A DNA stretch of 64,000 nucleotides from Microbacterium sp. LWO14-1.2 (lineage in GTDB: Bacteria > Actinomycetota > Actinomycetes > Actinomycetales > Microbacteriaceae): assembly GCF_038397715.1 (NCBI RefSeq), contig NZ_CP151633.1:2170001-2234000 (forward strand). Direction: 5' to 3'. The notes beneath the pieces are model-generated. The model worked only from the letters and a program-made list of their open reading frames with translations. It ran no database searches and was not told the DNA's origin. Shown here piece after piece: positions 35,904-45,046 of the stretch. How positions within the stretch are numbered: position 1 is the stretch's first letter; every line of letters begins with the position of its first letter. Made by a program: the position numbers and the translations under genes.

Positions 35904-38474
35904 TCAGCGCACGCTGCGGAGCTGGAACTGACCGGAGCCGTTCTGCGCGGTCGAACACGCGGTCTGCTGCAGCGGTGCCCCGTTGTCGGTGCGCGACCCG
36001 GCGACGGCCATGCAGAGCCCGGTGTGACCGGCCGTCAGGTACGAGTAGCCGCCGCCGGCATCCGTTCGCGTCCAGAAGAAGTGCGCCTGCGCGGTGCACT
36101 GCCACGGAGTCACCCGCTGTCCGTCGTTCGCCAGCGCGCCGTCGACCTGTGCGCACTGACCCGTCTGCTTGTTCTGCAGCTGGAACTGCCCGGCGTCCTG
36201 CGGCACGAGCAGCCAGCGCTGGGCCATGGTGTCGCGGTTCTCCTGCTGCACGAGCAGGCCACGGTCGTTGATGCCGACGACCTTGTTGCTGTGCTTGGCG
36301 ACCAGGGTCACCTGACCGGTGGGCCCGAAGGCGAACTGCTGGGCGACGTCGGAGGCGTCGGAGCACGGCAGCTGCACCAGGCGAGCCCCGCCGACGGCGT
36401 TGCGGCCCTCGACGGTCAGGCACTTGCCCGAGTGGCCGGCGACGAGCTGCGCGTACCCGTTGCCGAGCGGCTTGGGCGTCCAACGGAAGTGCCCCTCGTT
36501 CGCGCAGCCCCACGAGATGGCGCGCGTGCCGTCGTTCTGCAGCTGCCCGTCGATCGAGAGGCACGTGCCCGACTCCTTGTTCTTCAGCTGGTAGGAGCCG
36601 TCACCGAGGGCGACGGGAGTCCACCGCTGCGGCACGAGTCCGTTGCTCTCCTGCAGCGCGATCTGCCCGCCCGTCAGCGCGATGGCCTTCGAGCTCTGGC
36701 GCGCCACGATACCCACGTCACCCGCGGGGAAGCGGTCGCCGGGGGCGGCGGAGGTCTGCACGGACAGGGTCGGTGTCGAGGCCGTGTTGCCCGCGGCATC
36801 CTTCGCCACCACCGTGTACTGCAGCGAGGCGTCGCGGGGCGCCGACGAGTCGACGAGGCGGATCTGCGGGCGGTTCCACCACGTGGATGCCGACGACGTG
36901 GTCGCGACCGGAGAGGCGGTGCCGCTGCGGTAGAGCTCGTAGCTCAGCGTCTGGTCGTCGCGATCCCAGTTGGCGGCCACCGTGACGGTGACTCCGCCGG
37001 AGGCCCCGGGGACGGCGATCGCCGTGGCCGGCCAATTGGCCCCGGAGAGGCGCGGCTTGTCCTTCGAGCCGTTCGGAGGAGTCGTCGAGAAGCGCACGAG
37101 ACCCTCGAACTGCCCGTTGTTGACCGACCGGAATTCCCCGCCGATCGAGATCATCGAGCCGTTCCCGGTGATGGACAGACCCGCCTGCCCCAGGCCGGAC
37201 GTCGTGCCGACCGCCCAGTCCGGCATCCAGTGATATGCCGAGGGTGCGGGTGTGCCCTCCCAGTTCTTGTACTGCGGGGCCGGAGACATCTGTCGGCCGA
37301 GGGTCCCTCGCGCGTCGACCGTGTAGGCCTCGGAGTAGCGGTGGACGGTCGGCTTCTGCTCGGGGTGCAGCCCCATGGTCTCGCACGCATGCGTGTGGCT
37401 GGTCGTGTAGACGACCTTGCCGGTGGAGTAGACGCCGTAGTGGTCGCCGAGGCAGTCGGCGATCCAGCGCAGCTGACCGCTGCCGGCCTCCGCGGCGAAG
37501 GTGCCCTCGAGGTTGGAGACGTTGACGTCTCCCGAGTTCGCCCATCCGGTTCCGTAGACGCCCGTCGCGTCCGCGTTCAGCGAGAAGATCCCGGCCTTGC
37601 CCGCCGGCGAGCCGTTCTTCACCGTGCGGTTGACCTGCCACGAGGTATCGACCGCGCCCGTGCTCTTGCTCAGCGCGGCCACCCCGCGCTGCGATCCGTC
37701 GCCGTTCACCTGCGAGAAGCGACCGCCGACGATGAGCTTCGTCTTCTTCGGGTCCGACACCATCGCGTCGACCTGCAGGTCGGTCGTCGGTGCCCACGGC
37801 TGCAGCGCACCCGACGCGGGGTCGAGTGCCGCGAGGTTCTTGCGCGCCGTGCCGTTGACCTGGGTGAAGAGTCCGCCGAGGAAGACGTTGTTGTTGCCGA
37901 CGCTCAGCGCGTAGACGCCGCTGCCGCCGACGGCGGGCGCGTAGCCCGGGATGGGCTCGCCGGTCTTGGCGTCGAGCGCGGCGAAGTTCGAGCGGCCCTT
38001 GCCGTTGACCTGGCTGAAGGAGCCGCCGATGTAGATGCGGGTGCCGTCGGGCGAGGCGGCGACGGCCTTGACGACGCCGTTGACCTTCGGGGCGAACGGC
38101 AGCAGCTGACCGGTCTCGATGTCGTACGCGAGCACGTTCGACCGGGCGGTGAGCTTCGTACCCGGTGCGGCCAAGGGTTCGCGGGCGTTGTCGAACTTGC
38201 CCACCGCGTACACGGTGGAGCCGATCATGGCCTGCGCCCACACGTAGCCGTTGTCGATCTGCACGGTCGGGATCGGATCCGACGTGACGACGTTGCCGTC
38301 GCGCGGCAGCACGGGCGGTGGTGTGGCCGCGGCCGTGGCGGCGGGTGCGCCGAGGGCCGTGAGGCCTCCGACGAGCAGCGCGGCCGCGGCGGTCGAGCCG
38401 AGCAGGCGGCGGAGCGCGGCACGCGCCCCCGGTCGATCGGCGCGGGCGCGCCGGGATGACGTGAAGGTCCCCAT
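35904..38474 (-). CDS. Secreted beta-propeller protein with C-terminal ricin-type lectin domains
   Basis: An 856-residue exported protein. A signal peptide (about residues 20-50, ending near ATAA) is followed by a repeated propeller region (about 60-480) with units such as GGSFSQVNGKGRSNFAALD, GGLFTQVNGTARKNLAALD and GGRFSQVNGDGSQRGVAAL. An Ig/FnIII-like domain lies near 495-580. Two ricin B-type lectin blocks fill 590-856, with repeated QNKQTGQCAQVDG-like and W-C elements. It probably binds extracellular polysaccharide; enzymatic activity is not evident. It is divergent from an ABC sugar importer. Confidence 0.85.
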   Translation of the reverse strand: MGTFTSSRRARADRPGARAALRRLLGSTAAAALLVGGLTALGAPAATAAATPPPVLPRDGNVVTSDPIPTVQIDNGYVWAQAMIGSTVYAVGKFDNAREPLAAPGTKLTARSNVLAYDIETGQLLPFAPKVNGVVKAVAASPDGTRIYIGGSFSQVNGKGRSNFAALDAKTGEPIPGYAPAVGGSGVYALSVGNNNVFLGGLFTQVNGTARKNLAALDPASGALQPWAPTTDLQVDAMVSDPKKTKLIVGGRFSQVNGDGSQRGVAALSKSTGAVDTSWQVNRTVKNGSPAGKAGIFSLNADATGVYGTGWANSGDVNVSNLEGTFAAEAGSGQLRWIADCLGDHYGVYSTGKVVYTTSHTHACETMGLHPEQKPTVHRYSEAYTVDARGTLGRQMSPAPQYKNWEGTPAPSAYHWMPDWAVGTTSGLGQAGLSITGNGSMISIGGEFRSVNNGQFEGLVRFSTTPPNGSKDKPRLSGANWPATAIAVPGASGGVTVTVAANWDRDDQTLSYELYRSGTASPVATTSSASTWWNRPQIRLVDSSAPRDASLQYTVVAKDAAGNTASTPTLSVQTSAAPGDRFPAGDVGIVARQSSKAIALTGGQIALQESNGLVPQRWTPVALGDGSYQLKNKESGTCLSIDGQLQNDGTRAISWGCANEGHFRWTPKPLGNGYAQLVAGHSGKCLTVEGRNAVGGARLVQLPCSDASDVAQQFAFGPTGQVTLVAKHSNKVVGINDRGLLVQQENRDTMAQRWLLVPQDAGQFQLQNKQTGQCAQVDGALANDGQRVTPWQCTAQAHFFWTRTDAGGGYSYLTAGHTGLCMAVAGSRTDNGAPLQQTACSTAQNGSGQFQLRSVR

Positions 38475-38700
38475 GGATGTCCCCAGTCTCAGGTGGTGAA
38501 GTGAGGCCGCATCGGGATTCCCTGTCCGAGATGGGCCGCCCTCACCCTAGGGATCCGCTGTTCACACCGACCGACAGGGGAGTGAACGCGATCGATCGGG
38601 AGGTGGGGAAGCACAACCGAGCAGAGAAGCGCAAGGGGCATGGAGGAGCGCTTCTCCGGTCCTAACCTTTCGCGGTGCCACAGGCGACGGGAGACACGAC

Positions 38701-39687
38701 ATGACAGACACCCGGCACCGCGAGGAGGCCGCGCAGCGCAGCGCAGGTCGTCGCGGTCGCGTTCGAGACGGCAACGGGCGCGCACTGAAGCAGCACTACA
38801 ACAAGCGCGAGGCGCTCGCCGGATACCTCTTCATCTCGCCGTGGATCATCGGGTTCCTGATCTTCACCGCGGGGGCGATGGCGTACAGCCTCTACATCTC
38901 GTTCAGCAACTACAACCTCGCGACCAACACGGCTCGGCCCGTCGGCACGACCAACTACGAGCAGCTGTTCGAGGATCCGCGGGTGGGCGTCTCGCTCGCC
39001 AACACCCTCTTCTACGTCGTCATGGCCGTGCCGCTCGAGATCGTCTTCGCGCTCATCCTCGCGCTGTTGCTCAACCGCGTGGGCCGCGGGGCCGGCATCT
39101 TCCGCACCCTCTACTACCTGCCGAAGATGACGCCGGCCGTCGCGACCGCCGCCGTGTTCTTCCTGCTGCTGAACGGCAACTCCGGCGCGATCAACCAGTT
39201 CCTGCGCCTCTTCGGCATCCAGGGTCCGCAGTGGCTCGTCGACCCCGCATGGGTGAAGCCGAGCATCGTCATCATGACTCTGTGGACGGTCGCCGGCACG
39301 ATGGTGATCTTCCTCGCGGCGCTGAAGAACGTGCCGACCGAGCTCTACGAGGTCGCGTCCATCGACGGCGCGGGGGCGATCCGCCGCTTCTTCTCGATCA
39401 CGCTCCCGATGATCTCCGGCGCGATGTTCTTCAACGTCATCGTGCTGTCGATCGCCGCCTTCCAGATCTTCGACCAGGCGTATCTGCTGTTCTGGCGAGA
39501 TCAGAGCAACTCGTCTCCCGAGGCGTCGCTCTTCTATGCGATCTACCTCTTCCAACAGGCCTTCCGTCAGTTCAACTTCGGTTTCGCCGCCGCCATGGCC
39601 TGGCTGCTGTTCGTCATCATCATGATCATCACGGTCATCCAGGTGAAGGTCGGCAACCGGTTCGTCTACTACGAGGGAGATCGCTGA
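38701..39687 (+). CDS. ABC transporter permease (CUT1, MalF-like)
   Basis: A 328-residue permease with six membrane segments. The EAA loop is YEVASIDGAGAIRRFFSITLP. First gene of a permease-permease-binding-protein operon with a one-base overlap (TGATG) to the next gene. The 226-base spacer to the divergent propeller gene contains GGAGGAGCGCTTCTCC (38643-38658), an imperfect palindrome that could be an operator. No ATPase gene is adjacent. Confidence 0.92.
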   Translation: MTDTRHREEAAQRSAGRRGRVRDGNGRALKQHYNKREALAGYLFISPWIIGFLIFTAGAMAYSLYISFSNYNLATNTARPVGTTNYEQLFEDPRVGVSLANTLFYVVMAVPLEIVFALILALLLNRVGRGAGIFRTLYYLPKMTPAVATAAVFFLLLNGNSGAINQFLRLFGIQGPQWLVDPAWVKPSIVIMTLWTVAGTMVIFLAALKNVPTELYEVASIDGAGAIRRFFSITLPMISGAMFFNVIVLSIAAFQIFDQAYLLFWRDQSNSSPEASLFYAIYLFQQAFRQFNFGFAAAMAWLLFVIIMIITVIQVKVGNRFVYYEGDR

Positions 39688-40640
39688 TGTCGACGTCGCT
39701 GCGGCAGCTGCCGCCTGCCGCCGAGCCCGTGCTCGAGAACGAGACCCGCGCGATCACCGTGCCCGACAAGTCGCGATGGCGGCGCGCGATGTCGCAGCCG
39801 AAGAGCCTCGCGGTGCGGATCGTGCTCGCCGTCATCCTCGTCGGGTTCGGGCTCCTCTTCCTCTACCCGTTCGTGTGGCTGCTCGCCGCGAGCTTCAAGC
39901 CCCGCGGAGAGGTCTTCGACAACTCGCTCATCCCCAAGACGTTCGTACCCGAGAACTACATCGAGGTGTGGAACCAGCTCCCGCTGCTCAGCTGGATGTG
40001 GAACAGCATCGCGATCGCGCTGCTCGCCGCCGGGGCTGTCGCGATCTCGAGCTCGATCGTCGCGTTCGGCTTCGCGTACTTCAAGTTCCCCGGCCGCGGA
40101 CTGCTCTTCGGACTCGTCCTCGCCACGATGATGCTGCCGGGCGCCGTCACGATGATCCCGATCTACCTGATCTGGAAGGAGACGGGGATGCTGGGCACGT
40201 GGGTGCCCCTGTGGGGTATGAACCTCTTCGGCTCCGCGTTCTACATCTTCCTGCAGCGGCAGTTCTTCCTCGGCCTGCCGCGCGAGCTCTTCGAGGCCGC
40301 GCGTCTCGACGGCGCCAGCTACTGGGGGCTGTTCTGGCGCATCGCGATGCCGCTCTCGATCCCGTCGTTCATCATCGTCTTCCTGTTCGAGTTCCAGGCC
40401 AGCTGGAACAACCTGCAGTCGGCGCTCATCTATCTGAACGCCGGGTCCGTCGACGAGTTCACGGCACCGCTCGGCATCGCCTATGCCATGACCAAGTACA
40501 GCCCGACGGCCGGCGGCCACGGCGATTACCAGTACGTCATGGTGGCGTCGCTGATCGTGACGCTGCCCATGCTCCTCCTGTTCGCCTTCGGGCAGCGCTA
40601 CTTCATCGAGGGAGTCGCCACCCAGGGCCGAAAAGGCTAG
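39687..40640 (+). CDS. ABC transporter permease (CUT1, MalG-like)
   Basis: A 317-residue permease. The first helix starts near residue 42 after a cytoplasmic leader; the EAA loop is FEAARLDGASYWGLFWRIAMP. It pairs with the upstream permease. The start ATG overlaps the previous stop by one base. Confidence 0.92.
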   Translation: MSTSLRQLPPAAEPVLENETRAITVPDKSRWRRAMSQPKSLAVRIVLAVILVGFGLLFLYPFVWLLAASFKPRGEVFDNSLIPKTFVPENYIEVWNQLPLLSWMWNSIAIALLAAGAVAISSSIVAFGFAYFKFPGRGLLFGLVLATMMLPGAVTMIPIYLIWKETGMLGTWVPLWGMNLFGSAFYIFLQRQFFLGLPRELFEAARLDGASYWGLFWRIAMPLSIPSFIIVFLFEFQASWNNLQSALIYLNAGSVDEFTAPLGIAYAMTKYSPTAGGHGDYQYVMVASLIVTLPMLLLFAFGQRYFIEGVATQGRKG

Positions 40641-40714
40641 ACCGCAGGGGCCGACCGGGACACCACGGCTCCTGCACCGATCCGACACCACACAGCAACG
40701 AAAGAAGGAATGAC

Positions 40715-42079
40715 ATGCGCACCCGCATCCTGGGATTCGCCGCCATGGCCGCGGCATCAGCCATCGTTCTCGCCGGCTGCAGCGGGGGAGGGGCGGGCGA
40801 AGGCGGCGCGGATGCCGACTTCGACGCCGAACCCACCGGCACCCTCAACGCCTGGGGCTTCGAGAACGCCGACGACGTGGGGCAGTCCCGTGTCGACTAC
40901 GCGGCCGAGCAGCTCGCCGATGTCGAGGTCGACCTCGACGCCACGGCCTTCGACGCGCAGAAGTTCACCACGCGCATCGCGAGCGGCGACGTGCCGGACG
41001 TCGTGCAGATGGACCGCCGCTACGTGACGACCTACGCGGCGCAGGGGCTGATCATGCCGCTCGACGAGTGCTTCGCGGCGCAGGACGTCGAGCCGCGCGA
41101 CCACTGGTATCCGTTCGTGGTCGACGATGTCACGTACGACGACGAGGTCTGGGCGGTGCCGCAGTTCTATCAGCCGCCGGCCATCATCGTGAACAAGACG
41201 GTGCTCGCCGAGGCCGGCGTCACCCCCGACCAGTTCGACACGTCGGACCCCGACGGTCTCATCGACGCGATCGGCAAGATCTATCAGGAGTCCGGCGGTG
41301 TGCCGTCGCGACTCGGGTTCGACCCGGTCGCGACAGGCCAGGGCGGACTCTGGATCCTCGCGATGGGCGGTCAGCTCAACGACGACGAGGGTGCCCCGAC
41401 GCTCGACGACCCGAGCAACCTGGCCGGCATCGAGCTGCTGAAGCGCATCACCGACGCCCAGGGCGGATTCGCGGCGGTGAAGAGCTTCACCGACTCGTTC
41501 GACACGTTCGGCGACGACAACCAGTACGTCGCCGGTCAGGTCGGCGCGCAGGTCAACGCGCAGTGGTACCCGAACGTGCTCGGTCCGTACGCGGATCAGA
41601 TCGACATCGAAGCCGTACCGTTCCGCGACAAGGACGGCGAGCCGTTCTCGGTCGCCTCGGGCACGGCGTTCGTCGTGCCGGTCGGCGCGAAGAACCCGGC
41701 GGCGGCCTGTGCGTGGATGGTCGATCTCACCTCCGACGACGCCTGGATGGCGGCGGGCGAGGCCAGGGCGCAGACCCTGACCGATGACGGCGGTCTCAAC
41801 ACCGGGCTGTTCACCGGTTCCCCCGCCTCCGACGAGGCGATCCGCGACAAGTTCGTCACCGAGACCGGCAACGCCGGCTTCGACCAGGTCATCTCGACCT
41901 TCTACGACGTCGTCGGCTACGGCCAGTCGTTCGGCTCCTCGCCCGCGGGGCAGGAGATCCAGAACGAGCTGAACAACGCGATCACCGCGGCCCTGCTCGG
42001 CGACAAGGAGCCGGAAAAGGCGCTCGCCGACGCCCAGCAGGCCGCGATGCGCGCCTACGAGAACGCCACAGCCGGCTGA
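40715..42079 (+). CDS. ABC transporter sugar-binding lipoprotein
   Basis: A 454-residue type-1 solute-binding protein. The lipoprotein signal ends in lipobox VLAGC with Cys22. The mature start GTLNAWGFENADDVGQSRVD and a long periplasmic-binding fold follow. AAAGAAGGA precedes the ATG. It is the third gene of the 38.7-42.1 kb importer, followed by a strong terminator. The sugar is not known; proximity to the D-arabinan locus makes a plant or microbial wall oligosaccharide plausible. Confidence 0.92.
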   Translation: MRTRILGFAAMAAASAIVLAGCSGGGAGEGGADADFDAEPTGTLNAWGFENADDVGQSRVDYAAEQLADVEVDLDATAFDAQKFTTRIASGDVPDVVQMDRRYVTTYAAQGLIMPLDECFAAQDVEPRDHWYPFVVDDVTYDDEVWAVPQFYQPPAIIVNKTVLAEAGVTPDQFDTSDPDGLIDAIGKIYQESGGVPSRLGFDPVATGQGGLWILAMGGQLNDDEGAPTLDDPSNLAGIELLKRITDAQGGFAAVKSFTDSFDTFGDDNQYVAGQVGAQVNAQWYPNVLGPYADQIDIEAVPFRDKDGEPFSVASGTAFVVPVGAKNPAAACAWMVDLTSDDAWMAAGEARAQTLTDDGGLNTGLFTGSPASDEAIRDKFVTETGNAGFDQVISTFYDVVGYGQSFGSSPAGQEIQNELNNAITAALLGDKEPEKALADAQQAAMRAYENATAG

Positions 42080-42100
42080 GCGCGGGCGGAGCGGATGGTG

Positions 42101-42135
42101 CGAGGGGCGGGGTGACGCGGTCGCCCCGCCCCTCG
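42101..42135 (+). terminator. Intrinsic terminator of the second ABC operon
   Basis: CGAGGGGCGGGG (42101-42112) pairs perfectly with CCCCGCCCCTCG (42124-42135) across an 11-base loop, 21 bases after the binding-protein stop codon. Confidence 0.8.
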
Positions 42136-42272
42136 GCGTCGGCCGTCAGGCGAGTACGCCGCCGGAGCTCGCCGCGCACAGGAGATCGCAAAGTGTCGTT
42201 CCTAGCGTGGAGGCAGGGAACGCCCCTGCTCCGCGCCTGGCGCGGTGTCCTGCCACGAAGGAAGAACTCCTC

Positions 42273-42713
42273 ATGACGAACACCACCGCCCCCTCTGCCG
42301 CCCCCTCGTTCGGACTGCTGGTCCTGCGACTCGTCGTCGGCGGGATCTTCGCCGCCCACGGTGCGCAGAAGGTCTTCGAGTACACGATCCCCGGAACCAT
42401 CGGGAGCTTCTCGGGCATGGGCATCCCGCTGCCCGAGATCGCCGCTCCGCTCGTCGCGTTCCTCGAGCTGATCGGCGGGATCCTGCTCGCACTCGGTCTG
42501 TTCACGCGGCCCGTCGGCATCCTGCTCGCGGTCGACATGGTCGTCGCGCTCGTCGCCGTGCACCTGCCCGCCGGCCTCTGGGTGGGCGAGGGCGGCTACG
42601 AGTTCGTCGCGGTGCTCGGCGTGGCGGCCCTGGCGCTCGCGTTCACCGGCGCCGGACGATTCTCGCTCGACGGCGCGTTCCTGCGCGGACGCGTGCCGGC
42701 CTGGATCAGCTGA
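42273..42713 (+). CDS. DoxX-family membrane protein
   Basis: A 146-residue DoxX protein with four membrane helices. Typical features are LLVLRLVVGGIFAAHGAQKV, then GIPLPEIAAPLVAFLELIGG, then LLALGLFTRPVGILLAVDMV. The ATG at 42273 follows a GAAGGAAG site; an upstream in-frame start is unlikely. DoxX proteins are linked to redox or stress membrane complexes in some actinobacteria; the role here is unknown. It converges with the unknown gene at 42736. Confidence 0.85.
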   Translation: MTNTTAPSAAPSFGLLVLRLVVGGIFAAHGAQKVFEYTIPGTIGSFSGMGIPLPEIAAPLVAFLELIGGILLALGLFTRPVGILLAVDMVVALVAVHLPAGLWVGEGGYEFVAVLGVAALALAFTGAGRFSLDGAFLRGRVPAWIS

Positions 42714-42735
42714 CCCCGGCATGTAGGGACTCCGC

Positions 42736-43659
42736 TCACACCGGTTCGACCGAGAACCGGAACGCCGCCCCCTGGCGGAACGGCTCGACGATCTCGACGT
42801 TCTCGAACGCCGGACCGCCGGGGATCGGCGAGGTGCTGGCCCAGTAGGCCCAGCGGGCATTCACTCGGGCTTCGAGCTCGGGATGCGGATCGTCGACCCG
42901 CCACCGCTGCACCGAACGCCGGCCGAGGAACCGCCAGTGGTCGGCGGTGTCGGGCGCGTACTCGACCGACCACGGATCCTCCTCGTCCCCGACGGCTTCG
43001 ACGATCGCTGCCCCGCCGTCGCGAATCAACTCGGCGAGGCCGAAGCGTCCGTGCTCCGTGAAGGCGGTGCCGGTGAATCCCGGCCACAGATCTCCCGGGG
43101 TGACGATGCGGTCGGCGAGCCGCAGCACACGCAGCCGCGCCCAGTTGCCCATGGTGGCGGTGAGCACGAGATGGGCGAGCGGCACCGAGCCCTCGTTCGC
43201 GAACCCCGCGACCTCGACCTCGTGCGGGCGATCGGCGGCGAAGCGCACGCGCACACGCACGTCTGCTCCCTCGTCGAAGCGCTCGACCCCGATCCACACC
43301 GTCAGGGTCTCGACACCGTCGATCTCCGCGACGACCCCGCGGGCGGGCCCCGCCGACGGGTCGGGGTCCGCTGCGGCCTCCGGGTCGTCGGCCGCCCACA
43401 TGCGCTTGCCGCGCTCGCCGGGGTCGAGCGTGCTCGGCTCCAGCTCCGAGAACCCGCGCTCCGCCCGCCCCTGCGGGATCGGTTCGACGGCGATGAAGTT
43501 CACGAGTCGTTCCGGCGGGTGGTCGAGATACGGCGTGTAGACGCGCAGGAGACCTCGCGGGCCGGGCAGGGGAGGGATGCCGATCCGGATGCCGTCGCGG
43601 TGACCCCACCGCGGCTCACCGTCGGCGCGCAGCCAGGGTCCTTCGCTCGATGCGGACAT
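42736..43659 (-). CDS. Unrecognised cytoplasmic protein at the D-arabinan locus
   Basis: A 307-residue protein I do not recognise. It has no signal peptide and no membrane helix. It is rich in alternating beta-type segments (VEVAGFANEGSVPLAHLVLT, WVGVE-like and FRFSVEPV ends) and Trp, suggesting a beta-sandwich or carbohydrate-active fold. The ATG follows a TAGGGT -10 (43667-43672, minus strand) by seven bases, a leaderless layout. It shares a spacer with the divergent DUF4185 lipoprotein gene, and the single LacI-type palindrome at 43680-43691 sits in both promoters. It is therefore probably part of the same regulon and worth assay as a D-arabinan enzyme. Confidence 0.75.
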   Translation of the reverse strand: MSASSEGPWLRADGEPRWGHRDGIRIGIPPLPGPRGLLRVYTPYLDHPPERLVNFIAVEPIPQGRAERGFSELEPSTLDPGERGKRMWAADDPEAAADPDPSAGPARGVVAEIDGVETLTVWIGVERFDEGADVRVRVRFAADRPHEVEVAGFANEGSVPLAHLVLTATMGNWARLRVLRLADRIVTPGDLWPGFTGTAFTEHGRFGLAELIRDGGAAIVEAVGDEEDPWSVEYAPDTADHWRFLGRRSVQRWRVDDPHPELEARVNARWAYWASTSPIPGGPAFENVEIVEPFRQGAAFRFSVEPV

Positions 43660-43666
43660 GCCTGAG

Positions 43667-43699
43667 ACCCTAGTGCTATGAAATCGATTTCGCTAGGTT
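43667..43699. promoter_or_regulatory. Bidirectional promoter with LacI-type operator GAAATCGATTTC
   Basis: The perfect 12-base palindrome at 43680-43691 lies between -35 and -10 positions for both directions: toward the DUF4185 gene (TAGTGC 43671-43676, 17 bases, TAGGTT 43694-43699) and toward the minus-strand unknown gene (-10 TAGGGT 43667-43672). The same palindrome recurs at two other promoters of the locus. Confidence 0.85.
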
Positions 43700-43743
43700 C
43701 GATGCCAGGCGCGGTGCTTCCGCACCGCCGATCGAGGAGGATC

Positions 43744-44898
43744 ATGCGCCGTGCATCCGCATCCCATCGCCGCCTCGCCGCGGCATCCGTCGTCCTGGCT
43801 CTGGCGCTCTCCGGCTGCGCGGCAGGAGCCGGAGGATCCGTCGTGAGCGTGGATCCGAACCCCGACAAGCCGTTCGTGCTCGAGGGTGTCTCGAACCTCA
43901 CCGAGATCGCGCGCCTGACCGGACCCGGCGCGATGAACGACACGGCCGCGGTGTCGGTGGCCGGCACCGATCTCGGTTCGATGACGAACGTCGGCGACCG
44001 CACCTTCTTCTTCTTCGGCGACACGTTCGGCGAGCGCGACCCGGAGTCGATCGGCGGGCAGGGCGGGTTCTGGCGGTCGAACGTCGCGGCGTGGACGGAG
44101 GACGACGACCCGACCGACGGCATCGACTTCGACGGGTGGGTGACCGACGACATCGGCCTGGCGGAGGCCCTCATCGAGGGCGATCACGATGCCAACGGCG
44201 CGGAGGGAGAGGTCACGAAGATCCCCACGTACGGCTTCGCGATCGGCGACACCATGTACGTGTCGTACATGTCGGTGCGCTTCTGGGGAGAGCCCGGGGC
44301 CTGGGATGCCAATCGATCGGCGCTGATCGTCTCGCGCGACGGCGGCCAGAGCTGGGACCCCGTCGAGGGCGTCGAATGGCCGGGGGACTCCAACTTCGTC
44401 CAGGTCGCGACCGCCGAGGTGAACGAGGGCGGCGAGGACTGGATCTACTTCTGGTCGATCCCGTCCGGACGCTTCGGCAGCGTGCAGCTCATGCGCGTCC
44501 GAGCGACAGAGGAGGCCGTCGAGGACCAGTCGGCGTACTCGTACTTCGCCGGGGTCGACGGCGGTGCGCCGACCTGGAGCGACGACATGGCCGACGCCCA
44601 GACCGTGGTCGACGGCACGATCGGCGAGCTCTCGGTGATGTGGTCGACGTACCTCGATCGATGGGTCATGACGTACTCCGACGCGGGGAACGCGTACATC
44701 CGAGAGGGCATCACGCCGTGGGGGCCGTGGGGCGATCCGCTCGAGCTCGTGCCGGGCAGCGAGTACGAGGGTCTCTACTCGCCGTACCTGAATCCGCGGT
44801 ACGTGACGGAGGACGGCAGGCGCATCCACTTCACGCTGTCGCTGTGGGGGCCGTACAACGTGTTCTGGTTCTCTGCCGATCTCGAGCGGTCGAACTGA
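43744..44898 (+). CDS. DUF4185 (GH183-type) lipoprotein, candidate endo-D-arabinanase
   Basis: A 384-residue lipoprotein: signal with lipobox LSGC and Cys25, then a beta-propeller-like DUF4185 domain. Landmarks are GTDLGSMTNVGDRTFFFFGD, FGERDPES, ALIVSRDGGQSW and LNPRYVTEDGRRIHFTLSLW. To my knowledge DUF4185 proteins were recently classed as GH183, endo-acting enzymes that cut the alpha-D-arabinan of mycobacterial arabinogalactan and lipoarabinomannan. I use the ATG at 43744 behind GAGGAGG; an upstream ATG at 43678 is part of the operator itself. It would sit on the outer face of the membrane and begin polymer cleavage. Activity is inferred from family. Confidence 0.85.
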   Translation: MRRASASHRRLAAASVVLALALSGCAAGAGGSVVSVDPNPDKPFVLEGVSNLTEIARLTGPGAMNDTAAVSVAGTDLGSMTNVGDRTFFFFGDTFGERDPESIGGQGGFWRSNVAAWTEDDDPTDGIDFDGWVTDDIGLAEALIEGDHDANGAEGEVTKIPTYGFAIGDTMYVSYMSVRFWGEPGAWDANRSALIVSRDGGQSWDPVEGVEWPGDSNFVQVATAEVNEGGEDWIYFWSIPSGRFGSVQLMRVRATEEAVEDQSAYSYFAGVDGGAPTWSDDMADAQTVVDGTIGELSVMWSTYLDRWVMTYSDAGNAYIREGITPWGPWGDPLELVPGSEYEGLYSPYLNPRYVTEDGRRIHFTLSLWGPYNVFWFSADLERSN

Positions 44899-44911
44899 GA
44901 TATCGGATCTC

Positions 44912-44940
44912 TTGCTTATGAAATCGATTTCGCTTACTCT
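44912..44940 (+). promoter_or_regulatory. Promoter of the importer operon with GAAATCGATTTC in the spacer
   Basis: TTGCTT (44912-44917), 17-base spacer, TACTCT (44935-44940). The palindrome GAAATCGATTTC (44920-44931) fills the spacer, so a bound repressor would exclude RNA polymerase. It drives the binding-protein, two permease and second DUF4185 genes. Confidence 0.87.
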
Positions 44941-45046
44941 GGCGCATACCCGGTCGCCGAGGACCGTCGGCTGGGCCGGTGGGTTTCGGCGACAGCCGAG
45001 CACACAGCAGCGACTCGACGAGGAGTCCGTTCCTGAGGAGGAACCC

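Noticed and set aside
34764..38459. A 1,231-codon plus-strand open frame
   Set aside because: It is the antisense shadow of the propeller-lectin gene; composition is Arg/Asp-rich without any domain, which is typical of high-GC shadow frames.
43678..43743. N-terminal extension beginning MKSISL for the first DUF4185 gene
   Set aside because: The codons are the operator GAAATCGATTTC itself; the lipoprotein signal and ribosome site point to the ATG at 43744.
44912..45046. N-terminal extension beginning MLMKSISL for the binding lipoprotein
   Set aside because: It again translates promoter and operator; the true signal peptide starts at 45047 behind GAGGAGGA.
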